A stretch of 64,000 nucleotides of DNA from Corynebacterium sp. GTDB lineage: Bacteria; Actinomycetota; Actinomycetes; Mycobacteriales; Mycobacteriaceae. The stretch is taken from positions 1 through 64,000 of the forward strand of contig NZ_JAUNKC010000013.1 in assembly GCF_030532965.1 (NCBI RefSeq), read 5' to 3'. The translations under genes and the position numbers were made by a program. Below the pieces are notes generated by a model that saw nothing but the letters and a program-made list of their open reading frames with translations, was not told the origin of the DNA and did no database searches. Below, piece by piece: positions 45,917 through 56,005 of the stretch; within the stretch, counting starts at the first letter, position 1, and each line of letters begins with the position of its first letter.

Positions 45917-45979
45917 TCACTGATAATCTGAGTTATTTAAGTAGTAATCAATGCGGCAATTGCTGATCGTTATCAGTGA
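45917..45979. promoter_or_regulatory. Inverted repeat upstream of murJ
   Basis: TCACTGATAA (45917-45926) and its exact reverse complement TTATCAGTGA (45970-45979) flank 43 bp of AT-rich sequence directly before the murJ ribosome site. This may be a pair of operator half-sites or an RNA stem in the 5' leader. Confidence 0.4.
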
Positions 45980-46021
45980 GGCTGCTTGATGTACCCGCAT
46001 CAACCCAAGGAGTGTTCGCAC

Positions 46022-49000
46022 TTGAGTGAGAACGGTCAACAGCCGGGACTTCGTCAACGAATAATCCCGCCCACGCCGCCCGCACCTGTGCCCACAGCGC
46101 GGAAGGTCCAGGCACAGCCCAAACCTGCCAACGACCGTTCCAAGCTCAACCAGGCACCACCGGCCATCGCCGCGTTGGCGGCCGCGGAATCCGGCGCGAC
46201 TACCACGACACTGAACCGTGGGGCACAACCAGCCAAGAACAACGGCACGGTGGCAGTAGCCACCGAAGCACCGGATGGCGGTGACGTGACGGAAGCCGCC
46301 ACGGATACCTCCGATTCCAAGGTGCTGCAATCAACCGGCTCCATGGCGATAGCCACCTTGCTAAGCCGTATTACTGGGTTCCTGCGCAATGTTTTAATTA
46401 CCGCAACACTGGGCAATGCCATCGCGTCGGCGTTCAATATCGCCAACCAATTGCCCAACCTGGTAACCGAAATCGTTCTCGGTGCGGTGCTAACCTCACT
46501 CGTGGTGCCGGTGCTGGTGCGCGCCGAAAAGGAAGACCCCGATAGGGGCGAAGCCTTTATCAGGCGACTATTTACACTAGCGATGACGTTATTGGGAGTT
46601 ATCACGATAGCCTCGGTGATAGCGGCACCGTTGCTGACCCGAATCATGCTGAAATCCGAGGGTCAGGTTAACGTGGTACAGGCGACGAGTTTCGCCTATT
46701 GGCTATTGCCACAAATCTTCTTCTACGGGTTATTTGCACTACTCATGGCGGTGTTGAACACCAAGGGTATTTTCAAACCCGGCGCGTGGGCGCCGGTGAT
46801 CAACAACATTATCGTGCTGGCGGTGATGACCACCTATTGGTTCGTCCCGGGTGAAATAGATCCGAAGAATCCGGCGGGTATTTTCGATCCACACATCATG
46901 CTGTTAGGCATCGGCACCACCCTTGGTGTGATTGTTCAGGCTTTGATTCTCGTTCCGTACATTAAAAAGGCTGGGGTGTCGCTCAAGCCACTATGGGGGA
47001 TTGATGCCAGGTTAAAGCAATTCGGCGGAATGGCCGCCGCCATTGTGGTGTATGTGGCCATATCGCAATGGGGTTATACGGTTACTACCCGCATCGCGTC
47101 TGAGGCGGATGCTGGGGCGCCGAATACCTACTATCAGGCGTGGTTATTGCTGCAGGTACCGTACGGCATCATCGGCGTGACTCTTCTGACGGCGATCATG
47201 CCACGGTTGTCGCGTAATGCCGCCGATGGTGACGATCGCGCGGTGGTGCGGGATTTGGTGGTTGGTTCCAAACTGACCTTTATCGCGCTTATTCCCATCG
47301 TGGTGTTTTTCACCATTTTTGGCACAGCGATTGCCAAGGGGTTGTTCCTGTACGGCAAGTTCGACCTTAACGACGCAACAATCCTGGGGTGGACCTTAAG
47401 CTTCTCCGCGTTTACCCTGATCCCATACGCCACTGTGTTACTGCATCTGCGAGTGTTTTACGCCCGGGAAGAAGCGTGGACCCCAACGTTTATTATCGCG
47501 GGCATCACCGCCACGAAGGTGGCGTTGTCGATGCTGGCACCTATTTTCGCCAGTTCGCCGCAGCGAGTTGTGGTGTTGCTGGCGGCCGCTAATGGTTTCG
47601 GTTTTATCGCTGGTGCGGTCATCGGCGGGTTCTTATTGCGCCGCAAGCTGGGGCGGCTCAGCACCATTGAGGTTGGCCGTACCTGCGCCTGGGCATTGGG
47701 GGCGTCGATCTTCGCGGGAATGTCTGCCTACGGTTTGATCGCCGTATTATCCGACACCTTGGACCCAGTGTGGAACATGCTGGGCAGCATTGGCTATTTG
47801 GTGCAATTGGCGATCGTGGGCTTGTTCTTCCTCATCATTACGGGCATTGTTCTTTCCCGCTCCGGCTTGGACGAATTGGCGGTCTTAGGCCGCGTGGTTC
47901 AACGCATCCCTGGGGTAGGCAAGTACATCAACCCGCCTGCAGCCAGCGACGACATCCCCGAGGCGGGCGGGGTGCAGCAGCTTCGGGCAGCGGCCACCTA
48001 TATCGACGATTCCTTCAACGCCACCCCGGTGCCACCACCTATGTCTGCCGGTATCGTGCGGGGGCCGCGCCTGGTACCCGGCGCGGAAGTCTCCGACGGC
48101 ATGTTCCGGTTATTGGCGGATCACGGTTCGGTGTCTGGGGCACGGTTCTGGCATGCTCGGGAGAAAGCAACCGGCAGGGAAGTGGCGCTAACGTTCGTCG
48201 ATACCTCCGGGTTAGCGCCATTGGCGCCAGCCAGCCCGGCGGATGCGCGGGCTGCGAGTGAACGGGTCGCGGTGCGCACTTTGAACCTGGGCCGGTTGGC
48301 CAGCCCGGCGATTGCGTCGAATATTGAGGTGCGTTCGTACCGCAATGGCTGCTTGGTGATCGCCGATTGGGTTCCGGGTAGTTCGCTGGCCTCGGTCGCA
48401 GACGAAGACGTCAATCCCTATGCAGCCGCGCACGCGATGCGGCCGTTGGTTGCAGCCACCACCCAGGGTGTCATCGGTGTGGATAACCGGGCCCGAATCC
48501 GGATCAATACCGACGGCATCGCGGTGCTGGCGTTCCCCGCCGTTTTGGATTCGGCATCCACGGAACAAGATCTACGGTCGCTGCGTACCGCGCTGAGTTC
48601 GCTTATCGACGCCCCCACCGCGCCCGAGAGCATACATTCGCTGCTAACCTGCGAATTGTCGGACCTGCCAGGTGCCTACGACGAGTTATTCAAGGACGTT
48701 CCGCAGCAACACACCAGCGAACTGGACCAATCGCTTGCGGTTATCGAGGAGGAAGCGCCGAAACCTGTGGAGACCCCTGGTTTCGGCCGCAAGGGTTATT
48801 CCACCACCGCCACCGGTATCGTCATTCTCGGGGCGACGCTGTTGGTGATCGTGGCCGCGTTGATTACCGCCTACCTCACATCGTGGGTCAATCGGGATAA
48901 CGATCAGTCGCCGCTGAAACCGGAAACGCTCACCTCTATTCCGTCGACAAGCCAGACGCATCCTGGCGTCATTCTTAATTCCGAATCAGCATGGGGGTGG

Positions 49001-49381
49001 CCAGTACCGAGCGAAACCGCAGCGTTGGGCCATGACAATGACCCGGCGACGGTGTGGAATGCGGACCCCGAATCCGGCTTGCTCATCACGCTGCCCGAGA
49101 ATCAGATGCTTAATACCGTTGTCATCAGTGGAGCATCTATCGGCACCGAGATCACGGTGTTGGGTGCAGCCGATACGGAATTAACCACCGCCGCCACCGG
49201 GACCGGTATCGAGACGCTGCTGGAGCGCTATGAGCTTGCCAGCACCACCATCACCCAATCCCGGACAAGCATCCCACTTTCTAACCCGGAATCGGTCAAC
49301 GAGGTCGTGGTGTGGGTCGGAAACAGCGCTGATGGAACTCCGGCAACGATAGCGGAAATCCAATTGGTGGGCTCCCCGTAG
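46022..49381 (+). CDS. murJ: Lipid II flippase MurJ with pseudokinase and extracellular domain
   Basis: A 1,119-residue protein. After about 100 disordered residues comes the MurJ/MviN transporter, 14 helices between roughly 106 and 640 (opening with SMAIATLLSRITGFLRN), which moves lipid II across the membrane for peptidoglycan synthesis. A cytoplasmic kinase-like domain follows (about 675-890); the usual VAIK lysine strand reads VALTFVD and I find no HRD or DFG motif, so it is a pseudokinase. A single membrane helix (about 929-953) and an extracellular beta domain (955-1119) complete the layout known from mycobacterial MviN, whose pseudokinase recruits FhaA. The start is TTG 46022, chosen because AAGGAG lies nine bases upstream; an ATG at 45989 has no such site. 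Confidence 0.93.
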   Translation: MSENGQQPGLRQRIIPPTPPAPVPTARKVQAQPKPANDRSKLNQAPPAIAALAAAESGATTTTLNRGAQPAKNNGTVAVATEAPDGGDVTEAATDTSDSKVLQSTGSMAIATLLSRITGFLRNVLITATLGNAIASAFNIANQLPNLVTEIVLGAVLTSLVVPVLVRAEKEDPDRGEAFIRRLFTLAMTLLGVITIASVIAAPLLTRIMLKSEGQVNVVQATSFAYWLLPQIFFYGLFALLMAVLNTKGIFKPGAWAPVINNIIVLAVMTTYWFVPGEIDPKNPAGIFDPHIMLLGIGTTLGVIVQALILVPYIKKAGVSLKPLWGIDARLKQFGGMAAAIVVYVAISQWGYTVTTRIASEADAGAPNTYYQAWLLLQVPYGIIGVTLLTAIMPRLSRNAADGDDRAVVRDLVVGSKLTFIALIPIVVFFTIFGTAIAKGLFLYGKFDLNDATILGWTLSFSAFTLIPYATVLLHLRVFYAREEAWTPTFIIAGITATKVALSMLAPIFASSPQRVVVLLAAANGFGFIAGAVIGGFLLRRKLGRLSTIEVGRTCAWALGASIFAGMSAYGLIAVLSDTLDPVWNMLGSIGYLVQLAIVGLFFLIITGIVLSRSGLDELAVLGRVVQRIPGVGKYINPPAASDDIPEAGGVQQLRAAATYIDDSFNATPVPPPMSAGIVRGPRLVPGAEVSDGMFRLLADHGSVSGARFWHAREKATGREVALTFVDTSGLAPLAPASPADARAASERVAVRTLNLGRLASPAIASNIEVRSYRNGCLVIADWVPGSSLASVADEDVNPYAAAHAMRPLVAATTQGVIGVDNRARIRINTDGIAVLAFPAVLDSASTEQDLRSLRTALSSLIDAPTAPESIHSLLTCELSDLPGAYDELFKDVPQQHTSELDQSLAVIEEEAPKPVETPGFGRKGYSTTATGIVILGATLLVIVAALITAYLTSWVNRDNDQSPLKPETLTSIPSTSQTHPGVILNSESAWGWPVPSETAALGHDNDPATVWNADPESGLLITLPENQMLNTVVISGASIGTEITVLGAADTELTTAATGTGIETLLERYELASTTITQSRTSIPLSNPESVNEVVVWVGNSADGTPATIAEIQLVGSP

Positions 49382-49403
49382 CCGACAACACTCTCACGTC
49401 ATA

Positions 49404-49446
49404 CCCCGCGGGTGGTGGCACCACGGTGCTTCCGCCGGCGGGGTTT
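49404..49446 (+). terminator. Candidate terminator after murJ
   Basis: CCCCGC (49404-49409) pairs with GCGGGG (49438-49443) with inner GC-rich pairing, followed by a short TTT. The remaining 300 bp up to sigM are AT-rich and contain no gene; promoter-like TATACA lies at the end. Confidence 0.5.
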
Positions 49447-49754
49447 CTGCTGTGCACATCGGGAAAATATGCAACGGGGGCAATGGATAGGTGCGCCCTA
49501 TCGGGGTTAGAAAGAACGCTAAAAAATCTACGCTGCGATTACAGAGTTTTAGAATATCTGCTGGTAGCACCCCACAAAAAACAACAAAACTGCTAACTTC
49601 CGGTTTCGCAGCAAAATCGCCATAAATATATTACGCAGTCAAAACCTTTAAAAACCAGCACATATTAGTCAAACATTAACTAGGAAGTCATTTCCAATAG
49701 TTAAGCATTTAACCCGACTAACCAGAAGGCTAATTTATACATCTTGGGGGAGAA

Positions 49755-50432
49755 ATGGTGGAACACACACTAACGCACACCACGTCGACTGCCGAGTCGA
49801 CTACCGGCATACCCACCGAAGAAATCACACGGCTATCCGACGCCAATCTGTATAAACAACCACCTTCAAACGTCGAAAAGTATCAGGACGCAACCGACGA
49901 CGAACTCATTGCCGCCTACCTAGCTGGCGACACCCACGCGTTTACCGCCATCATCACCAGACACCACCGCATGCTCTGGTGGGCTGCCCGCCGCCACGTC
50001 GACTGCGACCACGATGCCGAAGACGTCCTGCAGGAAACCCTGCTCACCGTCAGCCGCAGCCTCGATAAATACAGCGGCTACGCCAAACTGCGCACCTGGC
50101 TCTACCGGCTTGTATGCAACGCCGCATACGACTACCGGCACCGCGTTATCAAAAAAGAAGTCGCCGAACTCGACGACCCCGACGGACAGTATTCACGCGA
50201 CTCCCGCATCAGCTACGATCCCTTAAAAACCCACGCTGAAACTATGACAGTAAACACAGTCGTCAACTCGCTGCCAACCGAACACCGCGACGCCATTATC
50301 CTCATGGATTTCCAAGGCTATAACCTCACGCAAGCAGCAAAAATACAAGGAGTTAAACCCGGAACCATCAAGTCGCGCCGGGCGCGAGCGAAGGCACAAA
50401 TCCGAGAAATGCTGGGCGAAATCGCGGGGTGA
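49755..50432 (+). CDS. sigM: ECF RNA polymerase sigma factor SigM
   Basis: A 225-residue ECF sigma factor. Region 2 spans DELIAAYLAGDTHAFTAII through AEDVLQETLLTVSRSL and LRTWLYRLVCNAAYDYRH; region 4 is LPTEHRDAIILMDFQGYNLT with the helix-turn-helix QAAKIQGVKPGTIKSRRARA. About 45 extra residues precede region 2. The ribosome site GGGGGAG is well placed. The position between murJ and trxB is that of actinobacterial sigM, which in C. glutamicum controls disulfide-stress genes including the thioredoxin genes next door. No anti-sigma gene lies between sigM and trxB, so its control is not apparent here. Confidence 0.92.
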   Translation: MVEHTLTHTTSTAESTTGIPTEEITRLSDANLYKQPPSNVEKYQDATDDELIAAYLAGDTHAFTAIITRHHRMLWWAARRHVDCDHDAEDVLQETLLTVSRSLDKYSGYAKLRTWLYRLVCNAAYDYRHRVIKKEVAELDDPDGQYSRDSRISYDPLKTHAETMTVNTVVNSLPTEHRDAIILMDFQGYNLTQAAKIQGVKPGTIKSRRARAKAQIREMLGEIAG

Positions 50433-50454
50433 TCGTCACCACAAGCAGCAAGGC

Positions 50455-50481
50455 GGAATAGACTGGACTTCCACGTGGTTG
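50455..50481 (+). promoter_or_regulatory. Possible SigM-type promoter of trxB
   Basis: GGAATA (50455-50460) and TGGTTG (50476-50481) with a 15-bp spacer resemble the ECF pattern reported for SigM (a GGGAAT-like -35 and a -10 with GTTG). About 66 bp upstream of the trxB ATG. Tentative. Confidence 0.35.
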
Positions 50482-50547
50482 TATTGGATAGGGAAAATAC
50501 ACCCCGATAGAAATAATTAGACATCCGTCAAATGGAAGGCAGTTTAC

Positions 50548-51483
50548 ATGACCGAAGCAGCAACCCCGGTACATGATGTAATCATTATCGGTTCCGGGCC
50601 AGCCGGTTACACCGCGGCCCTGTATGCGGCACGGGCCGAGCTTAAGCCAGTTGTATTCGAAGGTTACGAATCCGGCGGTTCGTTGATGACCACCACCGAG
50701 GTGGAGAACTTTCCCGGCTTCCCCGAGGGCATCCAGGGCCCCGAGCTCATGGATCACATGCGCAACCAAGCGGAGAAGTTCGGCGCGGATCTTAGGATGG
50801 AAGAAGTCACTAAAGTTGATCTGACCGGCGACATTAAAAAGGTCTGGTCCGATTCCGGCGAGCACCACGCCCGCAGCGTTATTCTCGCGACCGGTTCCGC
50901 TCCGCGTTATCTGAACGTGCCGGGCGAGCAGGAATTACTTGGTCGGGGAGTGTCCGCATGTGCCACCTGCGACGGGTTCTTCTTTAAAGACCACCACATC
51001 GCCGTTATCGGTGGTGGCGATTCGGCCATGGAGGAAGCAACCTTCCTCACCAAGTTCGCATCAACCGTCACCATCGTGCACCGTCGCGAGGAATTCCGGG
51101 CGTCTCCGATCATGCTCGAGCGGGCAAGGAACAACGAAAAGATCAAGTTCCTCACCAATAAAACCGTTTCTAAGGTGCTGGGGGACAACGCGGTAAGCGG
51201 CCTAGAGCTCACCGACACCGTCACCGGGGAAACATCCACATTGGATGCCACCGCGCTCTTCGTCGCCATCGGTCACGAGCCTCGCTCGCAGTTTTTCAGC
51301 GACGTTGTAACCACCGACGACGCCGGATATGTCGTCGTCGAGCACCCATCGACCCGCACCAATATCCCAGGCGTTTTCGCCATCGGCGACCTGGTAGATA
51401 ACCACTACCGTCAGGCGATTACCGCGGCGGGTTCCGGTTGTCGCGGCGCTATCGATGCCCAACACTACCTGGCCGAACTATAA
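50548..51483 (+). CDS. trxB: Thioredoxin reductase
   Basis: A 311-residue FAD enzyme that reduces thioredoxin with NADPH. FAD binding is [16 protein letters not shown], the redox-active pair is CATCDG, NADPH binding is [13 protein letters not shown] with HRREEFRAS, and the C-terminal FAD motif is GVFAIGDL. All elements are intact. Its start has GGAAGG upstream. It is followed by the thioredoxin gene, and the pair is the electron path for disulfide reduction. Confidence 0.97.
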   Translation: MTEAATPVHDVIIIGSGPAGYTAALYAARAELKPVVFEGYESGGSLMTTTEVENFPGFPEGIQGPELMDHMRNQAEKFGADLRMEEVTKVDLTGDIKKVWSDSGEHHARSVILATGSAPRYLNVPGEQELLGRGVSACATCDGFFFKDHHIAVIGGGDSAMEEATFLTKFASTVTIVHRREEFRASPIMLERARNNEKIKFLTNKTVSKVLGDNAVSGLELTDTVTGETSTLDATALFVAIGHEPRSQFFSDVVTTDDAGYVVVEHPSTRTNIPGVFAIGDLVDNHYRQAITAAGSGCRGAIDAQHYLAEL

Positions 51484-51503
51484 ACTGTTCTCACACGCTG
51501 GTA

Positions 51504-51529
51504 GGGACAAACCGGGTGCGGTTTGTCCC
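51504..51529 (+). other. Perfect 10-bp RNA hairpin between trxB and trxA
   Basis: GGGACAAACC (51504-51513) and GGTTTGTCCC (51520-51529) enclose a six-base loop. No T tract follows, so it is unlikely to be a full terminator. It could protect or process the trxB-trxA message and set the ratio of the two products. Confidence 0.6.
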
Positions 51530-51574
51530 GGAGCTTAACCCATAGTCAAATAATCACAGAAAAGGAAAAATGTT

Positions 51575-51895
<321 letters not shown>

Positions 51896-51969
51896 CTGGT
51901 ATTCTGATCCAAAGCAACAATCGATTTACTACATTAGAACTAGATTGAATTGCAATGGATTGGAGTACC

Positions 51970-53151
51970 GTGTCTGAGGTGTTGAAAGTCGGCGACCATA
52001 GCCCCCGGGTCGCCGAAGTACGTGCTGCGTTGGCGCGTCTTGGGTTGATCCCCAATTTTAGTCAAGATGTAAAAACTGACCAGGTTTTCAAGGACTCAGA
52101 CACAATATTCGACGCGGAGTTGGAAGCTGCCCTCCGCGGCTTCCAACAATCCCGAGGTATTATCGCCTCCGGCGAGATTGATGAAACCACACTCCGGGTT
52201 CTCCGGGAGGCGTCGTACAGGCTGGGCGCACGGGTGTTAAGTTATCAGCCCAATAATGAAATGATCGGCGACGATGTCGTCCAATTGCAGAAGCAACTGC
52301 AAGAACTCGGCTTTTATGCCGACCGGATCGACGGCCATTTCGGCCCTTGCACCCATCAAGGTTTGCTGAAATACCAAATGAACTACGGCCTGAACATGGA
52401 TGGTATCTGTGGGCCGAACACCATTCGCGCCCTCGGGCGGCTAGGCCGCAGGATCACCGGCGGTTCCCCCCAAACCCTCCATGAACGGGAACGCATGCGA
52501 GCGGCCGGCCCGCGCTTGACCGGAAAACGGGTCGTGATTGATCCGTCGCTTGGCGGTGCCGATAAGGGACTGACCGTCAGCGGCATCTACGGCGACATCA
52601 CCGAAGAAGAATTGATGTGGGACTTGGCCTGCCGGGTCGAAGGCCGCATGATCGCAGCCGGTATGGAGACCATTGTGTCTCGCCCCCGTCAGGACAACCC
52701 GTCACTTCGGCAGCGCGCGGACATCGCTAACGCTTTTAATGCTGATCTGATGATCTGCTTGCAGGCCGATCGCTACCGCAACGACAAGGCGTCTGGCTGC
52801 GCAACATTCTATTTCGGCTCCGAGATGGGCAATTCCTCCATGACCGGCGAGTTGCTCTCGGGATTCATCCAACGGGAAATCGCGGCCCGCACGAAACTGG
52901 TGAACTGCGGAAACCACGCCCGCACCTGGGATTTGCTTCGTATGACACAGATGCCGTGCGTAGAAGTGGTTACTGGCTACCTCACCAACCCAGGCGACGT
53001 CCGAATCCTTACCAATCCGGCAAAACGCGACGCCATTGCTGAAGCAATCGTCGTTGCCGTTAAGCGACTGTATCTGATGGATCGCGATGATCAACCCACC
53101 GGAACCTACAAGTTCAGCCAGTTGCTCGAACAAGAAATGCTTGATGTTTAA
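51970..53151 (+). CDS. cwlM: CwlM-type amidase homologue with two peptidoglycan-binding domains, probably non-catalytic
   Basis: A 393-residue cytoplasmic-looking protein without signal peptide. Two PG_binding_1 modules occupy roughly residues 1-75 and 85-150. The rest is an N-acetylmuramoyl-L-alanine amidase (Amidase_3) fold. The first zinc histidine of that family (DPGHGG) is replaced: the segment here reads VIDPSLGGADKG, and the later SxHxN-type histidine segment reads ICLQADR. Hydrolysis is therefore unlikely. Mycobacterial CwlM is likewise a cytoplasmic regulator that activates MurA when phosphorylated, and this is the best prediction here. The GTG at 51970 has GGAG four bases upstream; the ATG at 51955 has no ribosome site. 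The 3' end overlaps the convergent gene by four bases. Confidence 0.9.
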   Translation: MSEVLKVGDHSPRVAEVRAALARLGLIPNFSQDVKTDQVFKDSDTIFDAELEAALRGFQQSRGIIASGEIDETTLRVLREASYRLGARVLSYQPNNEMIGDDVVQLQKQLQELGFYADRIDGHFGPCTHQGLLKYQMNYGLNMDGICGPNTIRALGRLGRRITGGSPQTLHERERMRAAGPRLTGKRVVIDPSLGGADKGLTVSGIYGDITEEELMWDLACRVEGRMIAAGMETIVSRPRQDNPSLRQRADIANAFNADLMICLQADRYRNDKASGCATFYFGSEMGNSSMTGELLSGFIQREIAARTKLVNCGNHARTWDLLRMTQMPCVEVVTGYLTNPGDVRILTNPAKRDAIAEAIVVAVKRLYLMDRDDQPTGTYKFSQLLEQEMLDV

Positions 53152-53807
53152 GCGTAAATCCGGTTAAGTAGTTCCTCCGCCGCCAGTGCAGTGAGCAATT
53201 CCCGCACTGGCGGCAATTCCATTCTCAACCGGGGTAGCACCGGGTGGTCCTGAACCACCATAAATCCAGCCGATTCCCAGATATGGACGTCGATAAGCCC
53301 CACCGCAGCGGCGCGTTCGGCTATTCGCGCTACCGCCGCATCGGCCACTAAAGCAGCGTCGGCTACGGCCTCGCTGCGCAGGCCAAAAACCTCAACCGCA
53401 GGCACTTCCGCCGCGACCAATTCCATCACCACGGCGTCCACCATCACGGTTTCCAACCCGGTATCAGCAATCACCGGGTCGATATGCAGCGACGTTATTA
53501 ACCGGGCATCCGACGAGACGGGAGCGCTGGGCAATTGCACCACACCGGGTGCCACAGCCGGATTGCAATACAAGATCGTCGCGATCGACCGAATCGGGGC
53601 GACGGTCGGGCGGGGATGAATCAGATTGAAGCCACCAGAATCCCCCTCCAATAATCCGGTGGCCAACCATACTTCCTTTTCAAAGGCAGCGTCCAGGCGA
53701 GGTGAATCCTGGACGCTGGGGCAAAGCTCCCAGAAAACACTGCGTGCGCAGTTGTAATGCACCAGCGGAATCGCTTCGGTAGTCAAGCGTTGCAGCCGGG
53801 CATCCAT
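53148..53807 (-). CDS. Conserved protein between cwlM and parB (Rv3916c-like)
   Basis: A 219-residue soluble protein. It occupies the place of Rv3916c in Mycobacterium tuberculosis (convergent to cwlM, just downstream of parB) and is probably its orthologue by synteny. The sequence opens MDARLQRLTTEAIPLVHYNCARSV and has an Ala/Val-rich middle and the end PPVRELLTALAAEELLNRIYA; the overall pattern could be a GNAT-like fold but I see no acetyl-CoA motif that I trust. It starts 6 bp after parB and is probably cotranscribed with parA and parB. Confidence 0.7.
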   Translation of the reverse strand: MDARLQRLTTEAIPLVHYNCARSVFWELCPSVQDSPRLDAAFEKEVWLATGLLEGDSGGFNLIHPRPTVAPIRSIATILYCNPAVAPGVVQLPSAPVSSDARLITSLHIDPVIADTGLETVMVDAVVMELVAAEVPAVEVFGLRSEAVADAALVADAAVARIAERAAAVGLIDVHIWESAGFMVVQDHPVLPRLRMELPPVRELLTALAAEELLNRIYA

Positions 53808-53813
53808 GGCGGG

Positions 53814-54905
53814 TTACCCCTTATGGCTCAACAAGGCCATGATGCGTTCAAAGTCCTCCCGACCGCCAAATTCAACGACAATTTTGCCCTTACGCTTACC
53901 CATGGAGACCGACACTTTGGTGTCTAGGTCGTCGGCAAGCGATTCAGCGGCATGGGTCAAAAACTCCGGCGTAGGTGCTTTCTCCCGCTTCGGGGCAGGA
54001 AGCTTCTTATCGCCTCGGTTCAGCAGCGTCACGGCCTCTTCCGTGGCGCGCACCGATAAGCCTTCCGCAACTACCCGCTCGGCGAGTTTTTCCTGGGCTT
54101 GCTTGCCGGCCTTAAGCCCCAACAAGGCGCGGGCATGACCAGCCGAGAGCACCCCAGCTGCGACCTTGCGTTGCACAGCGACCGGAAGCTGCAATAGCCG
54201 CAGCATATTGGTGATGACCGGCCGAGAACGCCCAATGCGATCGGCAAGCTCGTTTTGGGTGACCTCAAATTCTTTCAGGAGCTGCTCGTAAGCCGCGGCT
54301 TCTTCCAGCGGATTCAACTGTACCCGGTGGATATTTTCCAATAGCGCGTCCCGCAGCATGGAATTATCCGGGGTGTCGCGGACGATGGCAGGAATGGTCT
54401 TTAATTTCGCCTTGGAGGCCGCCCGCCACCGGCGTTCACCCATGATGATTTCGTAGCGGCCATCACCGGAATCCCGCACGATAATTGGTTGCAAAAGCCC
54501 AAATTCTTTGATGGAGTGCACCAGTTCCGACAAGTCTTCATCGTCGAAGACCTTTCGGGGATTTTTTACGTTCGGGAACAGCAATCCGATAGGGATTTCC
54601 TGATACGTGGCCCCGTATTCGGTCGCCGTGTCAGGTGCGGCGGCCGCTTTATTGCGTTGTGCATTGCGTTCAGCCGCTTCGGCAACGATGGGGTTGACTC
54701 GGGCTCCACTCGCGTCGCGCTGGGCAGGTTTCTTCTTCTGTGCAGTCCCGGTCTTTACCGATGCAGGTTGTGCACCAGCAGGCGCGCTCGCCCCACCGAT
54801 AACGATATCGGCTGCACCATGACCCAGGCGGGAATCTGGCTGACCAGTAATCAATGCCGCGAGTCCGCGGCCCAACCCGCCTTTACGCTGGTCTTGTGAG
54901 GTCAT
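53814..54905 (-). CDS. parB: Chromosome partitioning protein ParB
   Basis: A 363-residue CTPase clamp that loads on parS and spreads along DNA. The N terminus [11 protein letters not shown] binds ParA; the CTP-binding motifs include [13 protein letters not shown] (the GERRxRA box) and [14 protein letters not shown]; the helix-turn-helix [22 protein letters not shown] contacts parS; the C-terminal dimerisation domain ends with [15 protein letters not shown]. Its target sites are the seven parS copies at 26.9-38.6 kb in this window. It lies 3 bp downstream of parA. Confidence 0.96.
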   Translation of the reverse strand: MTSQDQRKGGLGRGLAALITGQPDSRLGHGAADIVIGGASAPAGAQPASVKTGTAQKKKPAQRDASGARVNPIVAEAAERNAQRNKAAAAPDTATEYGATYQEIPIGLLFPNVKNPRKVFDDEDLSELVHSIKEFGLLQPIIVRDSGDGRYEIIMGERRWRAASKAKLKTIPAIVRDTPDNSMLRDALLENIHRVQLNPLEEAAAYEQLLKEFEVTQNELADRIGRSRPVITNMLRLLQLPVAVQRKVAAGVLSAGHARALLGLKAGKQAQEKLAERVVAEGLSVRATEEAVTLLNRGDKKLPAPKREKAPTPEFLTHAAESLADDLDTKVSVSMGKRKGKIVVEFGGREDFERIMALLSHKG

Positions 54906-54908
54906 CGG

Positions 54909-55916
54909 TTAGTCCTCCTCATTGGTGGCAACTGAGTCTGAATCGTGGGAATTATCGGCTGTCACAGCGTCTGGCGAATTATCGTCCGCCGCGCTGCTTT
55001 CCGGGGGCATGCCGATCGCGCCGGAGTCTTCTGTTGGCGGGTAGTCGCCGCGCTGAGCTAACTCGCGGGCGGCATCCAGATACGCCATCGCGCCCCGGGA
55101 ACCGGGATCGTAGGTGAGAACGGTCTGGCCGAAACCTGGTGCCTCAGAGACTTTCACCGAACGAGGGATTCTGGTGCGCATCACGACTTCGCCGAAGTGG
55201 TCGCGGACCTCATCGGATACCTGCTCCGCGAGTTTGGTGCGGGCATCGAACATGGTCAGCAGGATTGCCGAGATATGCAGATCCGGGTTGAGGTGCTGCC
55301 GGATCATGGTGATGTTATTGAGAAGCTGCCCCACGCCTTCCAGCGCGTAGTATTCGCACTGGATCGGGATGAGCACCTCATTCACCGCATTCATGGCGTT
55401 AATGGTAAGTAACCCCAACGATGGTGGACAGTCGATAAAGACGTAATCGAAACCGGCCTCTTCGATGAAGGTGGAGTGCAGGGCATCCGATAGCCGATAT
55501 TCGCGCCGCACCATAGATACCAATTCGATTTCGGCACCCGCCAAATCGATGGTGGCGGGGATACAGAAAAGGTTTTCGCTGGTGGTGGATTGTTGCATCG
55601 CTTGTTCGGCGGTGCATTCGCCGATAAGCAATTCGTAGCTCGATAACGTTCCTGCCCGGTGATCAACCCCTAGTGCGGTGGAAGCATTGCCCTGGGGATC
55701 CAGGTCAACTACCAGGACCTTTAACCCGCCGACCGCTAAACCGGCTGCGAGGTTTACCGAGGATGTGGTTTTACCAACCCCGCCTTTTTGGTTCGCGACC
55801 ACCAAATGGCGTGGTTGTGGTGGTCGCGGAAGTTGGAGAGTATTAGGTGTCAACACCTGAGCTGCACGCCGCGCAGCTGCAGCGATCGGAGTGTCGTCCC
55901 AGTTCGTTTCTTCCAT
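54909..55916 (-). CDS. parA: Chromosome partitioning ATPase ParA
   Basis: A 335-residue Walker-type ATPase. The deviant Walker A is KGGVGKTTSSVNLA, Walker A' is VVDLDPQGNAST and Walker B is YVFIDCPPSLGLLT. It binds DNA non-specifically with ATP and is released by ParB, so moving the origin. The last 45 residues are acidic and disordered. First 40 residues are an extension common in Actinobacteria. The rsmG gene ends... upstream 89 bp away on the same strand. Confidence 0.96.
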   Translation of the reverse strand: MEETNWDDTPIAAAARRAAQVLTPNTLQLPRPPQPRHLVVANQKGGVGKTTSSVNLAAGLAVGGLKVLVVDLDPQGNASTALGVDHRAGTLSSYELLIGECTAEQAMQQSTTSENLFCIPATIDLAGAEIELVSMVRREYRLSDALHSTFIEEAGFDYVFIDCPPSLGLLTINAMNAVNEVLIPIQCEYYALEGVGQLLNNITMIRQHLNPDLHISAILLTMFDARTKLAEQVSDEVRDHFGEVVMRTRIPRSVKVSEAPGFGQTVLTYDPGSRGAMAYLDAARELAQRGDYPPTEDSGAIGMPPESSAADDNSPDAVTADNSHDSDSVATNEED

Positions 55917-56005
55917 GACTACCTAACTATCTTTTCGTTTGTTGTTGGGGTTTCGTCGTTTCCAGATTAGTGCCTATTTCGCGGCTATTCCACACCACAG
56001 ATGTT

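Noticed and set aside
48952..48962. SalI-site-like sequence as a cloning scar (GTCGAC)
   Set aside because: The same core recurs across the window with variable N, in natural gene contexts.
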